NCBI GenBank assembly: GCA_034665745.1
Contig: JAXDJJ010000062.1
Coordinates: 1 to 64,000, forward strand
Origin: JAXDJJ01 sp034665745
Lineage (GTDB): Bacteria > Actinomycetota > CADDZG01 > WHSQ01
DNA length: 64,000 nucleotides
Direction of reading: 5' to 3'
In this document: piece after piece, positions 44,501 through 52,699 of the stretch
Position numbering within the stretch: position 1 is the first letter of the stretch
Layout of the letters: every line of letters begins with the position of its first letter
Translations under genes and position numbers: made by a program
Notes under the pieces: model-generated
Databases searched by the model: none
What the model was told of the DNA's origin: nothing
Seen by the model: the letters and a program-made list of their open reading frames with translations, nothing else

Positions 44501-44767
44501 CTCGAGGGGGCCCGTGGTGTGCTTGAGAACGCGCTGCTGATCCGTATCCAAGGTGATGCCCGTCGCACTGCCCTCCGCTGAGTGGGTTGTGTCGTCACCG
44601 TAGCGGAGGGGTGCGACAAGAATGAGTTTTCGCGCCCTCGGGCCGGCGGATTCCGAATCACCTATACCTTGTGTGAGAAACGGACCCGCCAGTGGTTCTT
44701 GTGGTTCCAGTGGTACCGGTACCACAGGAACCACTAGATCGACCTCATCTGGGAGAGAGAAGCTCAT
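41504..44767 (-). CDS. adnA: AdnA-like helicase-nuclease subunit with Fe-S cysteines
   Basis: The motor shows LEVLGGPGTGKTRVLEERF (Walker A, about 92-99), ILVDDGQELALVQ in place of a canonical DEYQD, and RRVFYVSVTRAKKRC. The C-terminal nuclease has GRIDRVDQ and VITDYKTSRHP. Four cysteines frame it: one in YDNCGLQYLF and three in CTWCKFKPLC, the pattern of a 4Fe-4S staple as in AddB-type nucleases. The start is uncertain. ATG 44767 (1087 aa) passes through a 45-bp palindromic element that would encode a valine/proline-rich stretch. TTG 44551 (1015 aa) starts nearer the motor but lacks a good ribosome-binding site. The 5' end overlaps the divergent YbaK frame. Confidence 0.82.
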   Translation of the reverse strand: MSFSLPDEVDLVVPVVPVPLEPQEPLAGPFLTQGIGDSESAGPRARKLILVAPLRYGDDTTHSAEGSATGITLDTDQQRVLKHTTGPLEVLGGPGTGKTRVLEERFIKLARDGVGPDRILFLVPNRGQKMALQDRLTRRLLSDEGFAALIEVPVYTWHGLAYHLVSRHYDLLDYSEPPVLLTSPEQWGAIRDALYREPKENWPHHKHLLENRGFVDEVVDFFIRVGQRAMDPAELEPLKNVRPAWAELIDFYKRHHTHLRQRSRVDYPTLMRDATELIANYDDVRDTLHRRFNHILVDDGQELALVQQRLLLFLTGFTTGEGEGRSLVLAGDPDSAIETFRGAEPEWIDDFAKEFGDHDTVTLSTSYRLAPELGAATTRLIEHNDLRSHRPTSFAGEAELDVKRFGNLAAEVDAVAREIRMAHLNDKIPYEDMAILLTSPRSMLPPLERALDALEVPFSLLAPDRPLGREPIVRAFADLARLAFNDNPSPDEVNELLRSPLIDLEDSEVRDLERLARIEGLTLTAVVDDPDKVDVDQSIKDKVNELRELRDVLRTKKDDPADAAFWVVWERSHLCAELQERARQSVDDSAHRDLDALVAFSKALGRFVERRRGTGTFLEYLDGIGRADFGSDPWLPPERSGGGVNVVSFHGAKGKEWSVVAVCGVVEGAIPKGRRATGLFDPYFLDETDPISRTRKNEMEDRRVFYVSVTRAKKRCLVTTSPGPTRRGEPSRFIEDLTGSIPEVEKREQDMPPLTFSEAAARHRRVLADVTATPSERVAALAAIAHIVKLDPSCAAAQPNEWWWRWDWSEGVVPIRTQQADPDDDLPADKLRTSYSRISTYDNCGLQYLFGVVLGLDPESSHNMAFGSWIHKLFEEIEQGKFKPGEFEALGNRYRDLFKPEVFPNKAIANQFWRDGQIMIDRYLTQLNPGGAAMVENSFRVELDGHRITGRIDRVDQVQHNDKDGNSVDTVVITDYKTSRHPVHWNEAKESLQLAIYHLAAKADPEISALGEPSLMQLVYPGAPLSRGKVATRSMNPKEAEEAIKRLPNLMEGVLAEDFRPDPEADCTWCKFKPLCPLWSEGKELPA

Positions 44768-45242
44768 CGAAAAGACACCCGCCCTAACCGCTCTCGATGG
44801 CAGCGGCCTCGCATTCGAGGTCATCGAGACAGAGCGAGCCACCAGCGCGGAAGAGAGCGCCGAGTTCCAAGGGATCGAGCTGCGGCAGCTCCTCCGCACG
44901 ATCGTGATCCGGCGCGGCGAGAACGACTACGTCTTCGTCCTCACGCCCGGGGGCAGGAACATCGAGTGGGGCAAGCTCCGGAAGCACCTCGGGGTCTCCC
45001 GGCTCTCACTGCCCGAGAAGGAAGAGGCGACCCAGGCAACCGGCTACGAACGAGGGGCCATCACGCCGTTCGGCTCGACGACCGCCTGGCCAGTGATCGC
45101 CGATGCCTCGATAGAAAGGGAGGAGAAGGTCGCTATCGGTGGTGGCGGGCATGGAGTGAACCTGCACATCCGGGCCGGCGATCTCATCGACCATCTGAAG
45201 GCCGATGTGGTCGATGTCACCAAAGAGACGACCTTCTCCTAA
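44622..45242 (+). CDS. YbaK/EbsC-family aminoacyl-tRNA editing protein
   Basis: The YbaK domain occupies residues from about 48 to 206 (LIEKTPALTALDGSGLAFEV, IVIRRGENDYVFVLTPGG, YERGAITPFGS, AIGGGGHGVNLHI). The YERGAITPFG segment matches the family's G..PFG active region. Such proteins deacylate mischarged tRNA, often Cys- or Ala-tRNAPro. ATG 44622 follows GGAGGG at 12 bases. The first 47 residues are not YbaK-like: codons 24-38 come from the palindromic element and read as Ser/Gly/Thr repeats. No ATG, GTG or TTG occurs between the element and the domain. Either the element was inserted in frame or a rare start (such as ATC 44766) is used. Confidence 0.7.
   Translation: MSFRALGPADSESPIPCVRNGPASGSCGSSGTGTTGTTRSTSSGREKLIEKTPALTALDGSGLAFEVIETERATSAEESAEFQGIELRQLLRTIVIRRGENDYVFVLTPGGRNIEWGKLRKHLGVSRLSLPEKEEATQATGYERGAITPFGSTTAWPVIADASIEREEKVAIGGGGHGVNLHIRAGDLIDHLKADVVDVTKETTFS
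44691..44735. repeat. 45-bp palindromic element, copy A
   Basis: It is centred on GTGGTACCGGTACCAC (44710-44725). One arm ends with AGGAACCACT (44726-44735). The other arm holds two tandem versions of the 9-base unit. When reversed it matches 57520-57564 at 43 of 45 positions (differences at element positions 9 and 19). Here it lies in the overlapping 5' ends of adnA and the YbaK gene and is open in both coding frames. Confidence 0.85.
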
Positions 45243-45245
45243 AAT
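45240..45245 (+). promoter_or_regulatory. -10 box of a leaderless promoter (MBL gene)
   Basis: TAAAAT is followed by CCCGGC and then ATG 45252, so transcription should begin at the start codon. The first three bases double as the stop codon of the YbaK gene. There is no ribosome-binding site before the ATG. Confidence 0.6.
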
Positions 45246-45251
45246 CCCGGC

Positions 45252-45935
45252 ATGGCTAAGAAGGTTGCAGACGGTGTGTGGCAGGTGGTTGCCCTAGGCA
45301 ACGTCTTCATCGTCGAGCACGACGGTCTCGTCGTTATCGATGCAGGCGTCGGGAACAAGACCGACAAGGTGTTTGCGGGCATCGAAGCATCAGGGCACGT
45401 GCCGACCGATGTGCGGGCGATCTACGTAACCCACTATCACAACGATCACGTCGGCGGCCTTGCCGAACTCGAGAAGGCGACCCAAGCCACGGTGTTCGCG
45501 CCTGCGAGTGAAGCCGGGACGATCCGCTCGGGGGCCGCGACGCCGCCGAAGCAGAAGCGCGGATTGCTCGGTGAAGTGTTCGTGCGCTTGGGCAGCACCG
45601 CGGCGCAGGACCCGGCCCCCGTGCACGAAGAGGTCAACGGCGGCACCGCGTTGCCGGACGGGACCAAGGTCATCTCGACCCCGGGTCACACCGCAGGACA
45701 CGTTGCGTACCTACTGCCGATCCACAACGGCTTCCTGTTCACCGGCGACGCCGCGGTCAACCTGTTGCTGAAGCCCGACATCACGCCGATCAACGAGAAC
45801 TTCGCCGGGGCCGAGCAAAGCTTCGTTGCGTTGGGGAATCACCGTTACGAGATGGTGGGCTTCGGTCACGGCCGGCCGATCACGTCCGGGGGCACGGCGA
45901 AGATGACCGCCGCGGCCCGCAAGTACCGCCGCTAG
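45252..45935 (+). CDS. Metallo-beta-lactamase-fold hydrolase
   Basis: The product has 227 residues with no signal peptide, so it is cytoplasmic. THYHNDHVGG (His61, His63, Asp65, His66) is the binuclear metal motif. STPGHTAGHVAYL, LFTGDAAV and VGFGHGRPI supply the remaining metal ligands in the usual order. The short length and absence of extra domains fit glyoxalase II-like or quinolone-degrading-like hydrolases, but the substrate cannot be assigned. It has its own leaderless-type promoter. Its last four bases overlap the convergent nickel/cobalt transporter gene. Confidence 0.85.
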   Translation: MAKKVADGVWQVVALGNVFIVEHDGLVVIDAGVGNKTDKVFAGIEASGHVPTDVRAIYVTHYHNDHVGGLAELEKATQATVFAPASEAGTIRSGAATPPKQKRGLLGEVFVRLGSTAAQDPAPVHEEVNGGTALPDGTKVISTPGHTAGHVAYLLPIHNGFLFTGDAAVNLLLKPDITPINENFAGAEQSFVALGNHRYEMVGFGHGRPITSGGTAKMTAAARKYRR

Positions 45936-46750
45936 AGCAGGTACGAGAGCCCAACCCCGATGCTGACGATCGCGGTCACCGACGCCAGCACGAGATAGAT
46001 ACTCGGGAGCTTGCTCCCCCGTCCGAACCCCGCTGCGCTAACGCCGACGAGGATCGAGTTGCCGATGAACAGACCGGCGACGAACGAGATCAGCACTCCG
46101 AGCCCACCGAACGCACCGGTCACACCTGCGGCCGAGGTGAACAGCACCACCTGAGACGGTGTCTCGGCCCCCACCCCATGGATCATCCCGATCCCAAGAG
46201 AGGTCGCGACGCCGTATTCGGTGAACGGATCCGAGGGGGCCGGAAGGACGTGGCTGTGCACATGCGAGTGCGTGCGGGTCTTGACCGCGCCGGGCGACGC
46301 GTCCGGATGACGGAGATCCTCGTGTGCGTGATGGTGCCCGGCGAGATCGTGTTCGTGGGTGTGGGAGATCTCGACCTCTCTCACGGGGGTGCGTCGCAAC
46401 CATGCCACCGTCCGCTTGAGACCCGACAGGATCAGCATCCAGCGGCTGCGGAGCTTCGCCTCGCGGCCGAACCGGATCAACGTGTAGATCACGTAGATCC
46501 CGAGCAGCACCAGCGTGGCGCCGATGACCCGGCCCATCACGTCGTCGAAACGCGGCGGGATCTTCTGCCCCGCAAGGATCGCGAGCCCGCACAACAACGC
46601 GAGAACGATCGCGTGACCTATGGCGTAGACGGTGCCGAACCTGATGGCCTGGCGACGGTCGGTCTGGGACGAAGTGATGTCGGTGATGGCCGCGATGTGG
46701 TCGAGGTCGAAACCGTGGCGAAGACCTGCGAAGAAGACCGCTATGAGCAC
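45932..46750 (-). CDS. Nickel/cobalt transporter family membrane protein
   Basis: The product has 272 residues starting at GTG 46750. RHGFDLDHIAAITD contains the H-x4-D-H signature of high-affinity Ni/Co permeases in the first membrane helix. LGIGMIHGVGAETPSQ in a later helix is the second conserved block. About six or seven membrane helices are visible. The central cytoplasmic loop is histidine-rich (HTHEHDLAGHHHAHED, then HSHVHSHV), which may buffer the metal or regulate transport. GTG lies six bases after TAACCT on the minus strand, another leaderless arrangement. No nickel enzyme gene is in the window, so the dependent enzyme is elsewhere. Confidence 0.87.
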   Translation of the reverse strand: MLIAVFFAGLRHGFDLDHIAAITDITSSQTDRRQAIRFGTVYAIGHAIVLALLCGLAILAGQKIPPRFDDVMGRVIGATLVLLGIYVIYTLIRFGREAKLRSRWMLILSGLKRTVAWLRRTPVREVEISHTHEHDLAGHHHAHEDLRHPDASPGAVKTRTHSHVHSHVLPAPSDPFTEYGVATSLGIGMIHGVGAETPSQVVLFTSAAGVTGAFGGLGVLISFVAGLFIGNSILVGVSAAGFGRGSKLPSIYLVLASVTAIVSIGVGLSYLL

Positions 46751-46756
46751 GTAGTC

Positions 46757-46762
46757 AGGTTA
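46757..46762 (-). promoter_or_regulatory. -10 box of a leaderless promoter (Ni/Co transporter)
   Basis: On the minus strand TAACCT is followed by GACTAC and then the GTG at 46750. The hexamer is identical to the one before the nuclease gene at 1916-1921. Confidence 0.5.
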
Positions 46763-46772
46763 GACCTTTCGA

Positions 46773-49439
46773 CTACGCGATCTGGCGCGATGCGAGGTCA
46801 TAGAAGTGGCCCTTGAGAGCCATGAGCTCGTCGTAGGTCCCGTTCTCCATGACCTTGCCTTTGACCATCACGATGATGCGGTCGGCGTCGCGGATCGTGG
46901 ACAGGCGGTGGGCGATGACGATACGGGTCACTGACAGCTGCTGAAGGCTCTGGGTGACGACCTTCTGGGTGATGTTGTCCAGTGCGCTGGTGGCTTCATC
47001 GAACAACAGGAATCGAGGCTTCGTGGCGAGGGCACGAGCGATCAGCAAGCGCTGCTTCTGCCCGCCCGAGAAGGCTCCCCCGGCGGTGACGAGGGTGTCC
47101 ATGCCCATCGGCATCTGCTCGAGGTCGGAATCGAGCCCCGCCGCGGCCGCCGCGGCCCACGCATCGTCGCGGGAGAGTCCAGACTCGCCGACGATGTTCG
47201 TGAACACCGAGCCCGGCATCAATTGCGCGGTCTGCAACACGACACCGATCTGTCGACGCACGAGCTCGACATCGAGCGTGTCGAGGTCCTGGCCGTCATA
47301 GATGACGGAACCCATCTCGGGCTTCTCGAACCCGAGCAGCAACCGGATCAGCGACGACTTGCCCGCGCCCGACGGACCGACGACCGCGACGAACTCCTTG
47401 GGCGCAACCGAGATGCTCACGTCGTTCAGGATGATCGGGCCGTCTTCTTCGTATCGGAACGTGACGTGGCTGACCTCTAAGGCTCCGCTGAGCTGGCCCG
47501 GATCGGCAGCATCGGCCGATACCTCGGGGATCGCATCGAAGATCGGCCTGGCACGCTCGAACAACGGGATCGTCTGCAACACGCTGCCAAGGGTTCCCGT
47601 GATGGTGCGACTAGCGACGAGCACCTGGCCGAACGCCGCAAAGAAGGCGAGGAACGAACCAGGGTCGATGTTGCCCGAGCCGCGCTTCGCCAGCCACCAG
47701 AACAACACCAGGGTCGTGATCGGGGGCCACGCGGCGGTGAACGTCGCCTGGAAACTCTTGAGGTTGCCGGCCTCCAAGCCCACCTCTTGCTTTCGAGCGA
47801 ACAAGCGGGACCATTCGGCGAACGCACGCGACTCGGCAGCGGTCACACGCAGCTTCGACACGCCTGTGATCTGTTGGATGACCATGCCTTGGAGTTGGCC
47901 GGTAAGGGACTGAAGCTCGCGCTGTTTCTTCACCTGCTGGAAGATCAGAGCGAACGTGATGCCAGACGAGATGGTCACCAGACCAAGGGCGATGATCGCC
48001 AGTACGGGGTCGTAGACGAACAGCAACGCGAGACTCGACAGCGAGAAGATCGCACCCAGGATCGCCGAGAACCCTGCCTGCGCAAGGATCTGCCGGATCG
48101 CGTTGATCGACGTCGCGCGTTGAGCCAGGTCACCGACGGAGAACTGCCGGAAGAACGACACCGGCAAGCGCAACAACCTGTCCCACAGCGCCGATGACAA
48201 CGAACCATCGAGCCGGGTCTGTAGACGCACGAGGTTCAGCGACTGCGCCATGTTGAAGAACGCGGCGGCGAGCGCGCCCAGGACTAACGCGCCTACAAGT
48301 ACACCCAAACGACCGGTGTCACCCGACGGGATGATCGAGTTGAACAACGTTGCCGTCGCGATGGGCGTGATCAACGCAAGAGCTGCAGATGCGAGGCCGA
48401 ACAATGCGATACGGCCGATGTCCATCTTGGCGCCGAACAGGCCCATCTTCAGGATGTCCTTGACGGTGACGGGCTCGGGATTCCATGACCGATAGAAGGT
48501 CACTGCGGTTGGAGTGATCTCGGCTGCGACCTTCGCGTCGACCGCGCGCCGTTCGCCGCGGCCGTGGTCGATCAACTCGTAGTGCTTCGCCCCCTTCGGG
48601 ACGAGAGCGATGGGCGATCCGTCGGCATCCAAGCGACCGAGCAACGGTCCACCCTCTTTGCGCCACCAGTTCTCCTCCAAGGAGATCTGGCGGAACCGCA
48701 AACGCGATGCCTTCGCGATCCTGCGGAGAGGGTTGCTCCCGCGGTATTCGCCACCGCGTGGCGGAGCGTTGATGGCCATGCCGAGCACGTCACCGATGCT
48801 CTGACACGCGGCGAGCAAGGGATCGTCGGCTTTCGGCAGGGCCACGACCTCGCGCGCCGCAAGCACCGCGGCCATCGTTTGGATCGCGTCGGTCTGAACC
48901 TGCTCGTCTCGGGTCACCGATGCCTTGAGACGGCGGGTCTCGATCTGCTCGAGGTCGTCGAGCAACGCACGCATCACCGCGAGGCACTCTTCGCCATACG
49001 CCGAGAGCTCGGCGACCTTCTTGACCTCGGGCCGCGCAGGCATCGCCTTGAGTTCGTCGGATTGCTCGTCACGGGTGTAGCGCACGAGGCCCGCTTCCAT
49101 GCCCTCGATCCATCCGCCGGCAAGAGCGACGACCTCCTCGGGTGCTCCGTTGGACTTGATCTTGTTCAACGGCACCTGGCGAACCTTCGTACCGACGTTG
49201 CCGGTACCGAACGCTTCGAGCCCCTTCGTCGTTTCGACCCCGAAGAACGCCTCGCCCGGCCCCAAGGCCAGGATGAAGTGGCGAGCACCGCTCGTCTCCC
49301 CTTCGGTCTCGATCGCGAACGTGACCAGCTCGCCTTCTTCGACGACGTAAGCCGAATCCGGATCCGACAACGCGAGAGGCGCGTTGTTGCCTACCTCGAC
49401 GGTCGGTCCCGTGAGTTTCCAGCGCTCGGCGGTTGCCAC
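46773..49439 (-). CDS. NHLP-type peptide ABC transporter (no peptidase domain)
   Basis: The product has 888 residues, starting at GTG 49439 whose G is shared with the TAG of the C39 transporter. The first 120 residues form a cyclic-nucleotide-binding-like beta barrel (APLALSDPDSAYVVEEG, FILALGPGEAFFGVE), a feature of the second ABC protein in NHLM/NHLP export systems. The middle has a six-helix ABC membrane domain (about 410-690). The ATPase shows VVGPSGAGKSSLIRLLLGF, FSGGQKQRLLIARALA and FLLFDEATSALD, so it should be active. It likely pairs with the peptidase-containing ABC protein to export the two small peptides. It is the last gene of the operon. Confidence 0.87.
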   Translation of the reverse strand: MATAERWKLTGPTVEVGNNAPLALSDPDSAYVVEEGELVTFAIETEGETSGARHFILALGPGEAFFGVETTKGLEAFGTGNVGTKVRQVPLNKIKSNGAPEEVVALAGGWIEGMEAGLVRYTRDEQSDELKAMPARPEVKKVAELSAYGEECLAVMRALLDDLEQIETRRLKASVTRDEQVQTDAIQTMAAVLAAREVVALPKADDPLLAACQSIGDVLGMAINAPPRGGEYRGSNPLRRIAKASRLRFRQISLEENWWRKEGGPLLGRLDADGSPIALVPKGAKHYELIDHGRGERRAVDAKVAAEITPTAVTFYRSWNPEPVTVKDILKMGLFGAKMDIGRIALFGLASAALALITPIATATLFNSIIPSGDTGRLGVLVGALVLGALAAAFFNMAQSLNLVRLQTRLDGSLSSALWDRLLRLPVSFFRQFSVGDLAQRATSINAIRQILAQAGFSAILGAIFSLSSLALLFVYDPVLAIIALGLVTISSGITFALIFQQVKKQRELQSLTGQLQGMVIQQITGVSKLRVTAAESRAFAEWSRLFARKQEVGLEAGNLKSFQATFTAAWPPITTLVLFWWLAKRGSGNIDPGSFLAFFAAFGQVLVASRTITGTLGSVLQTIPLFERARPIFDAIPEVSADAADPGQLSGALEVSHVTFRYEEDGPIILNDVSISVAPKEFVAVVGPSGAGKSSLIRLLLGFEKPEMGSVIYDGQDLDTLDVELVRRQIGVVLQTAQLMPGSVFTNIVGESGLSRDDAWAAAAAAGLDSDLEQMPMGMDTLVTAGGAFSGGQKQRLLIARALATKPRFLLFDEATSALDNITQKVVTQSLQQLSVTRIVIAHRLSTIRDADRIIVMVKGKVMENGTYDELMALKGHFYDLASRQIA

Positions 49440-51640
49440 TACTCGGCGCTCACGAGGTTGGCGTAGTGACCTTCGGTCGCCTTCAGAGATTCGTGGGTGC
49501 CGCGCTGCACGACCTTGCCGCGTTCGAGCACGATGATCTCGTCGGCATCGCGGATCGTCGACAGGCGGTGGGCGATGATCATGCACGTGCAACCGCGGCG
49601 CCTAAGGTTGCGGTCGATGATTACTTCGGTCAGAGGGTCTAGGGCACTGGTCGCCTCGTCCATCACGAGGATCGCGGGATTACGGACGAGAGCCCGAGCG
49701 ATCTCGAGCCGCTGGCGCTGTCCCCCGCTGAAGTTGCGGCCGTTCTCCTCGACTATCGAGCTGTAGCCACCGGGCCGCGCCGCGATGTCTTCGTGGATCG
49801 CCGCGTCCTTAGCAGCTTCGATGATGTCTTCCTCGGGCACCGTCGTGTCCCACAACGTGAGGTTGTCGCGGATCGTGCCGGGGAACATCGCGATCTCTTG
49901 GTCGACGAGGCCGACCGAGTTGCCCAGCAGATAGCGCGGGATGTCACCGCGCGACATGCCGTCGAAGAAGACGTCTCCACCCCATGCAGGGAACAAGCCG
50001 GTGACGACACGTGCCGCGGTTGACTTGCCGCTACCGCTGGCACCGACGATCGCGATGCGCTGTCCAGGCCTCAACGTTGCCTCGAACTCTTCGATCAACG
50101 GCGGTGCCAAGGTGTTGTACCCGAACGTGATCTTGCCTATGTCCAGGTGGCCGGAAAGCTTCGGCCGCTCGTTCTCTTTCATCGGCCGGGACTCGTTCTT
50201 GAACGCAGGATCGACCTCGTAGTTCAAGACGTCGTCAAGACGATTCACGTTGGACTCCATCGTGCGCAGCTGGCCCCCGAGTCCCACGAGTCCGTTGATC
50301 GGGGCGATGAAGCTTGCCAACAGGGTCTGAAACGCAACCAGCGTGCCGACCGTGAGCTCGCCGTTGATAACTCGCAACGCGCCGAGGCCCAGGACTGCTA
50401 CGCCGGTAAGGGCGGCAAGGAACGCCGGCAACGCGTTCAAGGTCTGGGCCGGGACATCGACCTCTTGCCGTGCATTCACGACCTTGGCCAACAGCCCCGC
50501 GTAGCGGGAGAAGAAGTCGGAGTCCGTGCCCGATGACTTCAGGGTCTCGATCGTCACGAGACCTGTGATCGACGTGGACTGAACGTGGGCTTGCTCGCGC
50601 AACAGCTTGTCGTTGAGCTCGCCGGTCTTTCTCGTGATGAACCGAAGTGCGACGAAGTTCATCAACGCGAGCCCCAAAGCGATCAACGCGAGAACCCAGT
50701 CGAAGAAGAACATCATCCCGAGGAAGAACAGCGCGGTGAAGACGTTCAAGAAGTTCGTCGCGAGTTGGCCCGACATCATGGCGCTGACGGAATCGTTCAA
50801 GCCAACGCGCATAGCGACGTCACCGGTCGAGCGTTGGGAGAAGAAGCTCATCGGCAAGCGAAGGATGTGCCAGATGAACCCACCGGACATGCGCATCGAC
50901 AGCTTCGTCTGCAACCGCAACAGGTAGCGCTGCTGCAACCACGTCAGTCCTGCGACGAGAACCGCCCCCAGGGCGAGACCCATCAACAACGGCGGGACGG
51001 ATTCCGGGCGCTGTCCGATCAAGAAGTCATCGATGAACACCTTGGTGAGCACGGGGATCACGAGGCCCGGGATCACGAGGGCCAACCCGGCGATCAGGAA
51101 GTAGGCGAACGCCGCCTTGACGTGACCGAGGCGCCCCAACAGACGCGGCAACGTCTTCTGCTTGCTCCCATCGGCGATGAAGCCTTCGCCCTTCTCGAAC
51201 GACAAGACGATGCCGGTGAAGCTCGAGTCGAACTCTTCGTGCGTAACGACCTTGCGACCGCTCTCGGGATCGTTGAGGTAGACGCCCTTCTCGTCGAACC
51301 CCTCGATCACCAGGAAGTGATTGAACTTCCAGTAACAGATCATCGGGAGGTCGACGTCATCGAGCTGGTTGGGCTCTTTGCGATAACCGTGCGGGACCAG
51401 ACCGAACGTGCGCGCGGCCGCCATGATCCCCGGCGCGTTCGAACCGTCACGCGAGATGCCGCATGCGACGCGCAGTTTCTCGAGAGGAACGATCTTGCCG
51501 AAGTACGCAAGGATCATCGCTAGGGACGCGGCCCCACATTCGGTCGCCTCCATCTGGAGGACCGTGGGGGCCTTGACCCGCCTCTTCTTGAGGGGGGCAG
51601 ATACCTCGGCCTCAGGGACCTCGGGCGCGGCGGTGGCCAC
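49439..51640 (-). CDS. C39 peptidase-containing ABC exporter for double-glycine peptides
   Basis: The product has 733 residues, starting at GTG 51640 three bases after the HlyD-like gene. The N-terminal C39 peptidase is complete: QMEATECGAASLAMIL with Cys35, FNHFLVIEG with His108, and YLNDP with Asp124. The membrane domain follows (about 175-470). The ATPase has IVGASGSGKSTAARVVTG, FSGGQRQRLEIARALV and LVMDEATSALD. It should cleave leaders after Gly-Ala or Gly-Gly while exporting the mature peptide. Two suitable substrates are encoded in the same operon. It overlaps the second ABC gene by one base. Confidence 0.92.
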   Translation of the reverse strand: MATAAPEVPEAEVSAPLKKRRVKAPTVLQMEATECGAASLAMILAYFGKIVPLEKLRVACGISRDGSNAPGIMAAARTFGLVPHGYRKEPNQLDDVDLPMICYWKFNHFLVIEGFDEKGVYLNDPESGRKVVTHEEFDSSFTGIVLSFEKGEGFIADGSKQKTLPRLLGRLGHVKAAFAYFLIAGLALVIPGLVIPVLTKVFIDDFLIGQRPESVPPLLMGLALGAVLVAGLTWLQQRYLLRLQTKLSMRMSGGFIWHILRLPMSFFSQRSTGDVAMRVGLNDSVSAMMSGQLATNFLNVFTALFFLGMMFFFDWVLALIALGLALMNFVALRFITRKTGELNDKLLREQAHVQSTSITGLVTIETLKSSGTDSDFFSRYAGLLAKVVNARQEVDVPAQTLNALPAFLAALTGVAVLGLGALRVINGELTVGTLVAFQTLLASFIAPINGLVGLGGQLRTMESNVNRLDDVLNYEVDPAFKNESRPMKENERPKLSGHLDIGKITFGYNTLAPPLIEEFEATLRPGQRIAIVGASGSGKSTAARVVTGLFPAWGGDVFFDGMSRGDIPRYLLGNSVGLVDQEIAMFPGTIRDNLTLWDTTVPEEDIIEAAKDAAIHEDIAARPGGYSSIVEENGRNFSGGQRQRLEIARALVRNPAILVMDEATSALDPLTEVIIDRNLRRRGCTCMIIAHRLSTIRDADEIIVLERGKVVQRGTHESLKATEGHYANLVSAE

Positions 51641-51643
51641 GAC

Positions 51644-52483
51644 CTAACCCTTCGGTGCGAAGAGTTTGGCGGCTGGCGTCTCTTGGTCGAGGATCACGCT
51701 GGCGGAAGTCAGGGTGCCGTTGTTGATCTCGAACGGTGGACCTTCGCCCGATGTCCACTTGATCCCACTGACCGTCGACGTGTCCTGGGTGATGCTGACG
51801 TTGACCTCGAGAACCGAGCCGAGCCGCGACAGCTGTTGAACAAGCAACGCATTGTTGACGACGAACTGGAGACGCTCGGGTGACACCGGGAACTCCGAGA
51901 TCGAGTCGACGATGCCGATGATCTCGCCGTACTCCTCCGACGCGGCCGTCGAAGGTGAAAGGTGAACCTCCATGCCCGGGCGGATCGACTTTCCTTGACC
52001 CGCGGGCATGTACACGACCGCGGTCGAGGTCTGGGACGCGGGTTCGAGAACGAGTATCGGGGTTCCCGGAGCGATCACATTGCCGGAGTCCACAAGGATC
52101 TCGGCGATGTGACCAGCGCGCGGCGTGACGACGTCGACGATCTCGCCATCGGCACCCTTCATCCGCGCTACCACGTACCCGACCTCGATATCGCGGCCGA
52201 TCGCGGTACGGATCTCTGTGACTGTGCCGGCGGTCGCGGCGTCGACCTGGATGAGACCACCCGGCGGGAGTAACAAACCTGAGCCGTGCACGGTCGTGGG
52301 GGCATTGCCGAAGAACCCATAGAGCACAACGGCGGACACGACCGCTACCAACGCGACGAGGGCGATCCACCCACGTGTCGAGGTGACGCGCATGAGCTCG
52401 TCAAGCTGATCCGACGGCGCGTTGACACCGTGCATCGCTTTCTTACGGAATAGGTCTCCGGGTTTCGCCGCGGCGTCGGCCAT
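51644..52483 (-). CDS. HlyD-type secretion adaptor of the peptide exporter
   Basis: The product has 279 residues. A cytoplasmic N-terminus of about 37 residues precedes one membrane helix (GWIALVALVAVVSAVVLYGFF). The extracytoplasmic part holds split biotinyl-lipoyl halves: GLIQVDAATAGTVTEI and TPRAGHIAEILVDSGNVI. A beta-barrel then follows (SIRPGMEVHLSPST). There is no long coiled-coil hairpin, as expected for adaptors in NHLP systems of bacteria without an outer membrane. It bridges the two ABC proteins and the cell surface. ATG 52483 lies just downstream of the first-listed precursor peptide gene. Confidence 0.85.
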   Translation of the reverse strand: MADAAAKPGDLFRKKAMHGVNAPSDQLDELMRVTSTRGWIALVALVAVVSAVVLYGFFGNAPTTVHGSGLLLPPGGLIQVDAATAGTVTEIRTAIGRDIEVGYVVARMKGADGEIVDVVTPRAGHIAEILVDSGNVIAPGTPILVLEPASQTSTAVVYMPAGQGKSIRPGMEVHLSPSTAASEEYGEIIGIVDSISEFPVSPERLQFVVNNALLVQQLSRLGSVLEVNVSITQDTSTVSGIKWTSGEGPPFEINNGTLTSASVILDQETPAAKLFAPKG

Positions 52484-52488
52484 GAGTC

Positions 52489-52686
52489 CTAGCCGAACCA
52501 GTCGAACGTGCCGTCAGAGGAACCAGAGCCGTCGTCATAGAACGGCGGCGGGAAGTCGTCCAGGAATGGGTTGCCGCCCGGCGCGCCTGCGCCCGCGACG
52601 ACCTCTAGCTCTTCATCGGTGAGCTCCCCGTCGATCTTCTTAACGTCGGCGGCCGGGTCGCGCCCGGCCGCCTTGTCATTCGTCAT
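52489..52686 (-). CDS. Precursor peptide with short double-glycine leader
   Basis: The product has 65 residues from ATG 52686. DGELTDEELEVVAGA fits the exporter-leader consensus exactly: Leu at -12, Glu at -8, Leu at -7, Val at -4, Gly at -2, Ala at -1, predicting cleavage after Ala33. The 32-residue core starts GAPGGNPFLDDFPPPFYDD and ends FDWFG. It has no Cys, Lys or Arg, six aspartates, three adjacent prolines and five phenylalanines plus Tyr and Trp. The leader is much shorter than that of its neighbour. The ribosome-binding site is weak, so translation may depend on the upstream gene 13 bases away. The product class is unknown. Confidence 0.8.
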   Translation of the reverse strand: MTNDKAAGRDPAADVKKIDGELTDEELEVVAGAGAPGGNPFLDDFPPPFYDDGSGSSDGTFDWFG

Positions 52687-52699
52687 GTTTGTCAGCGGC

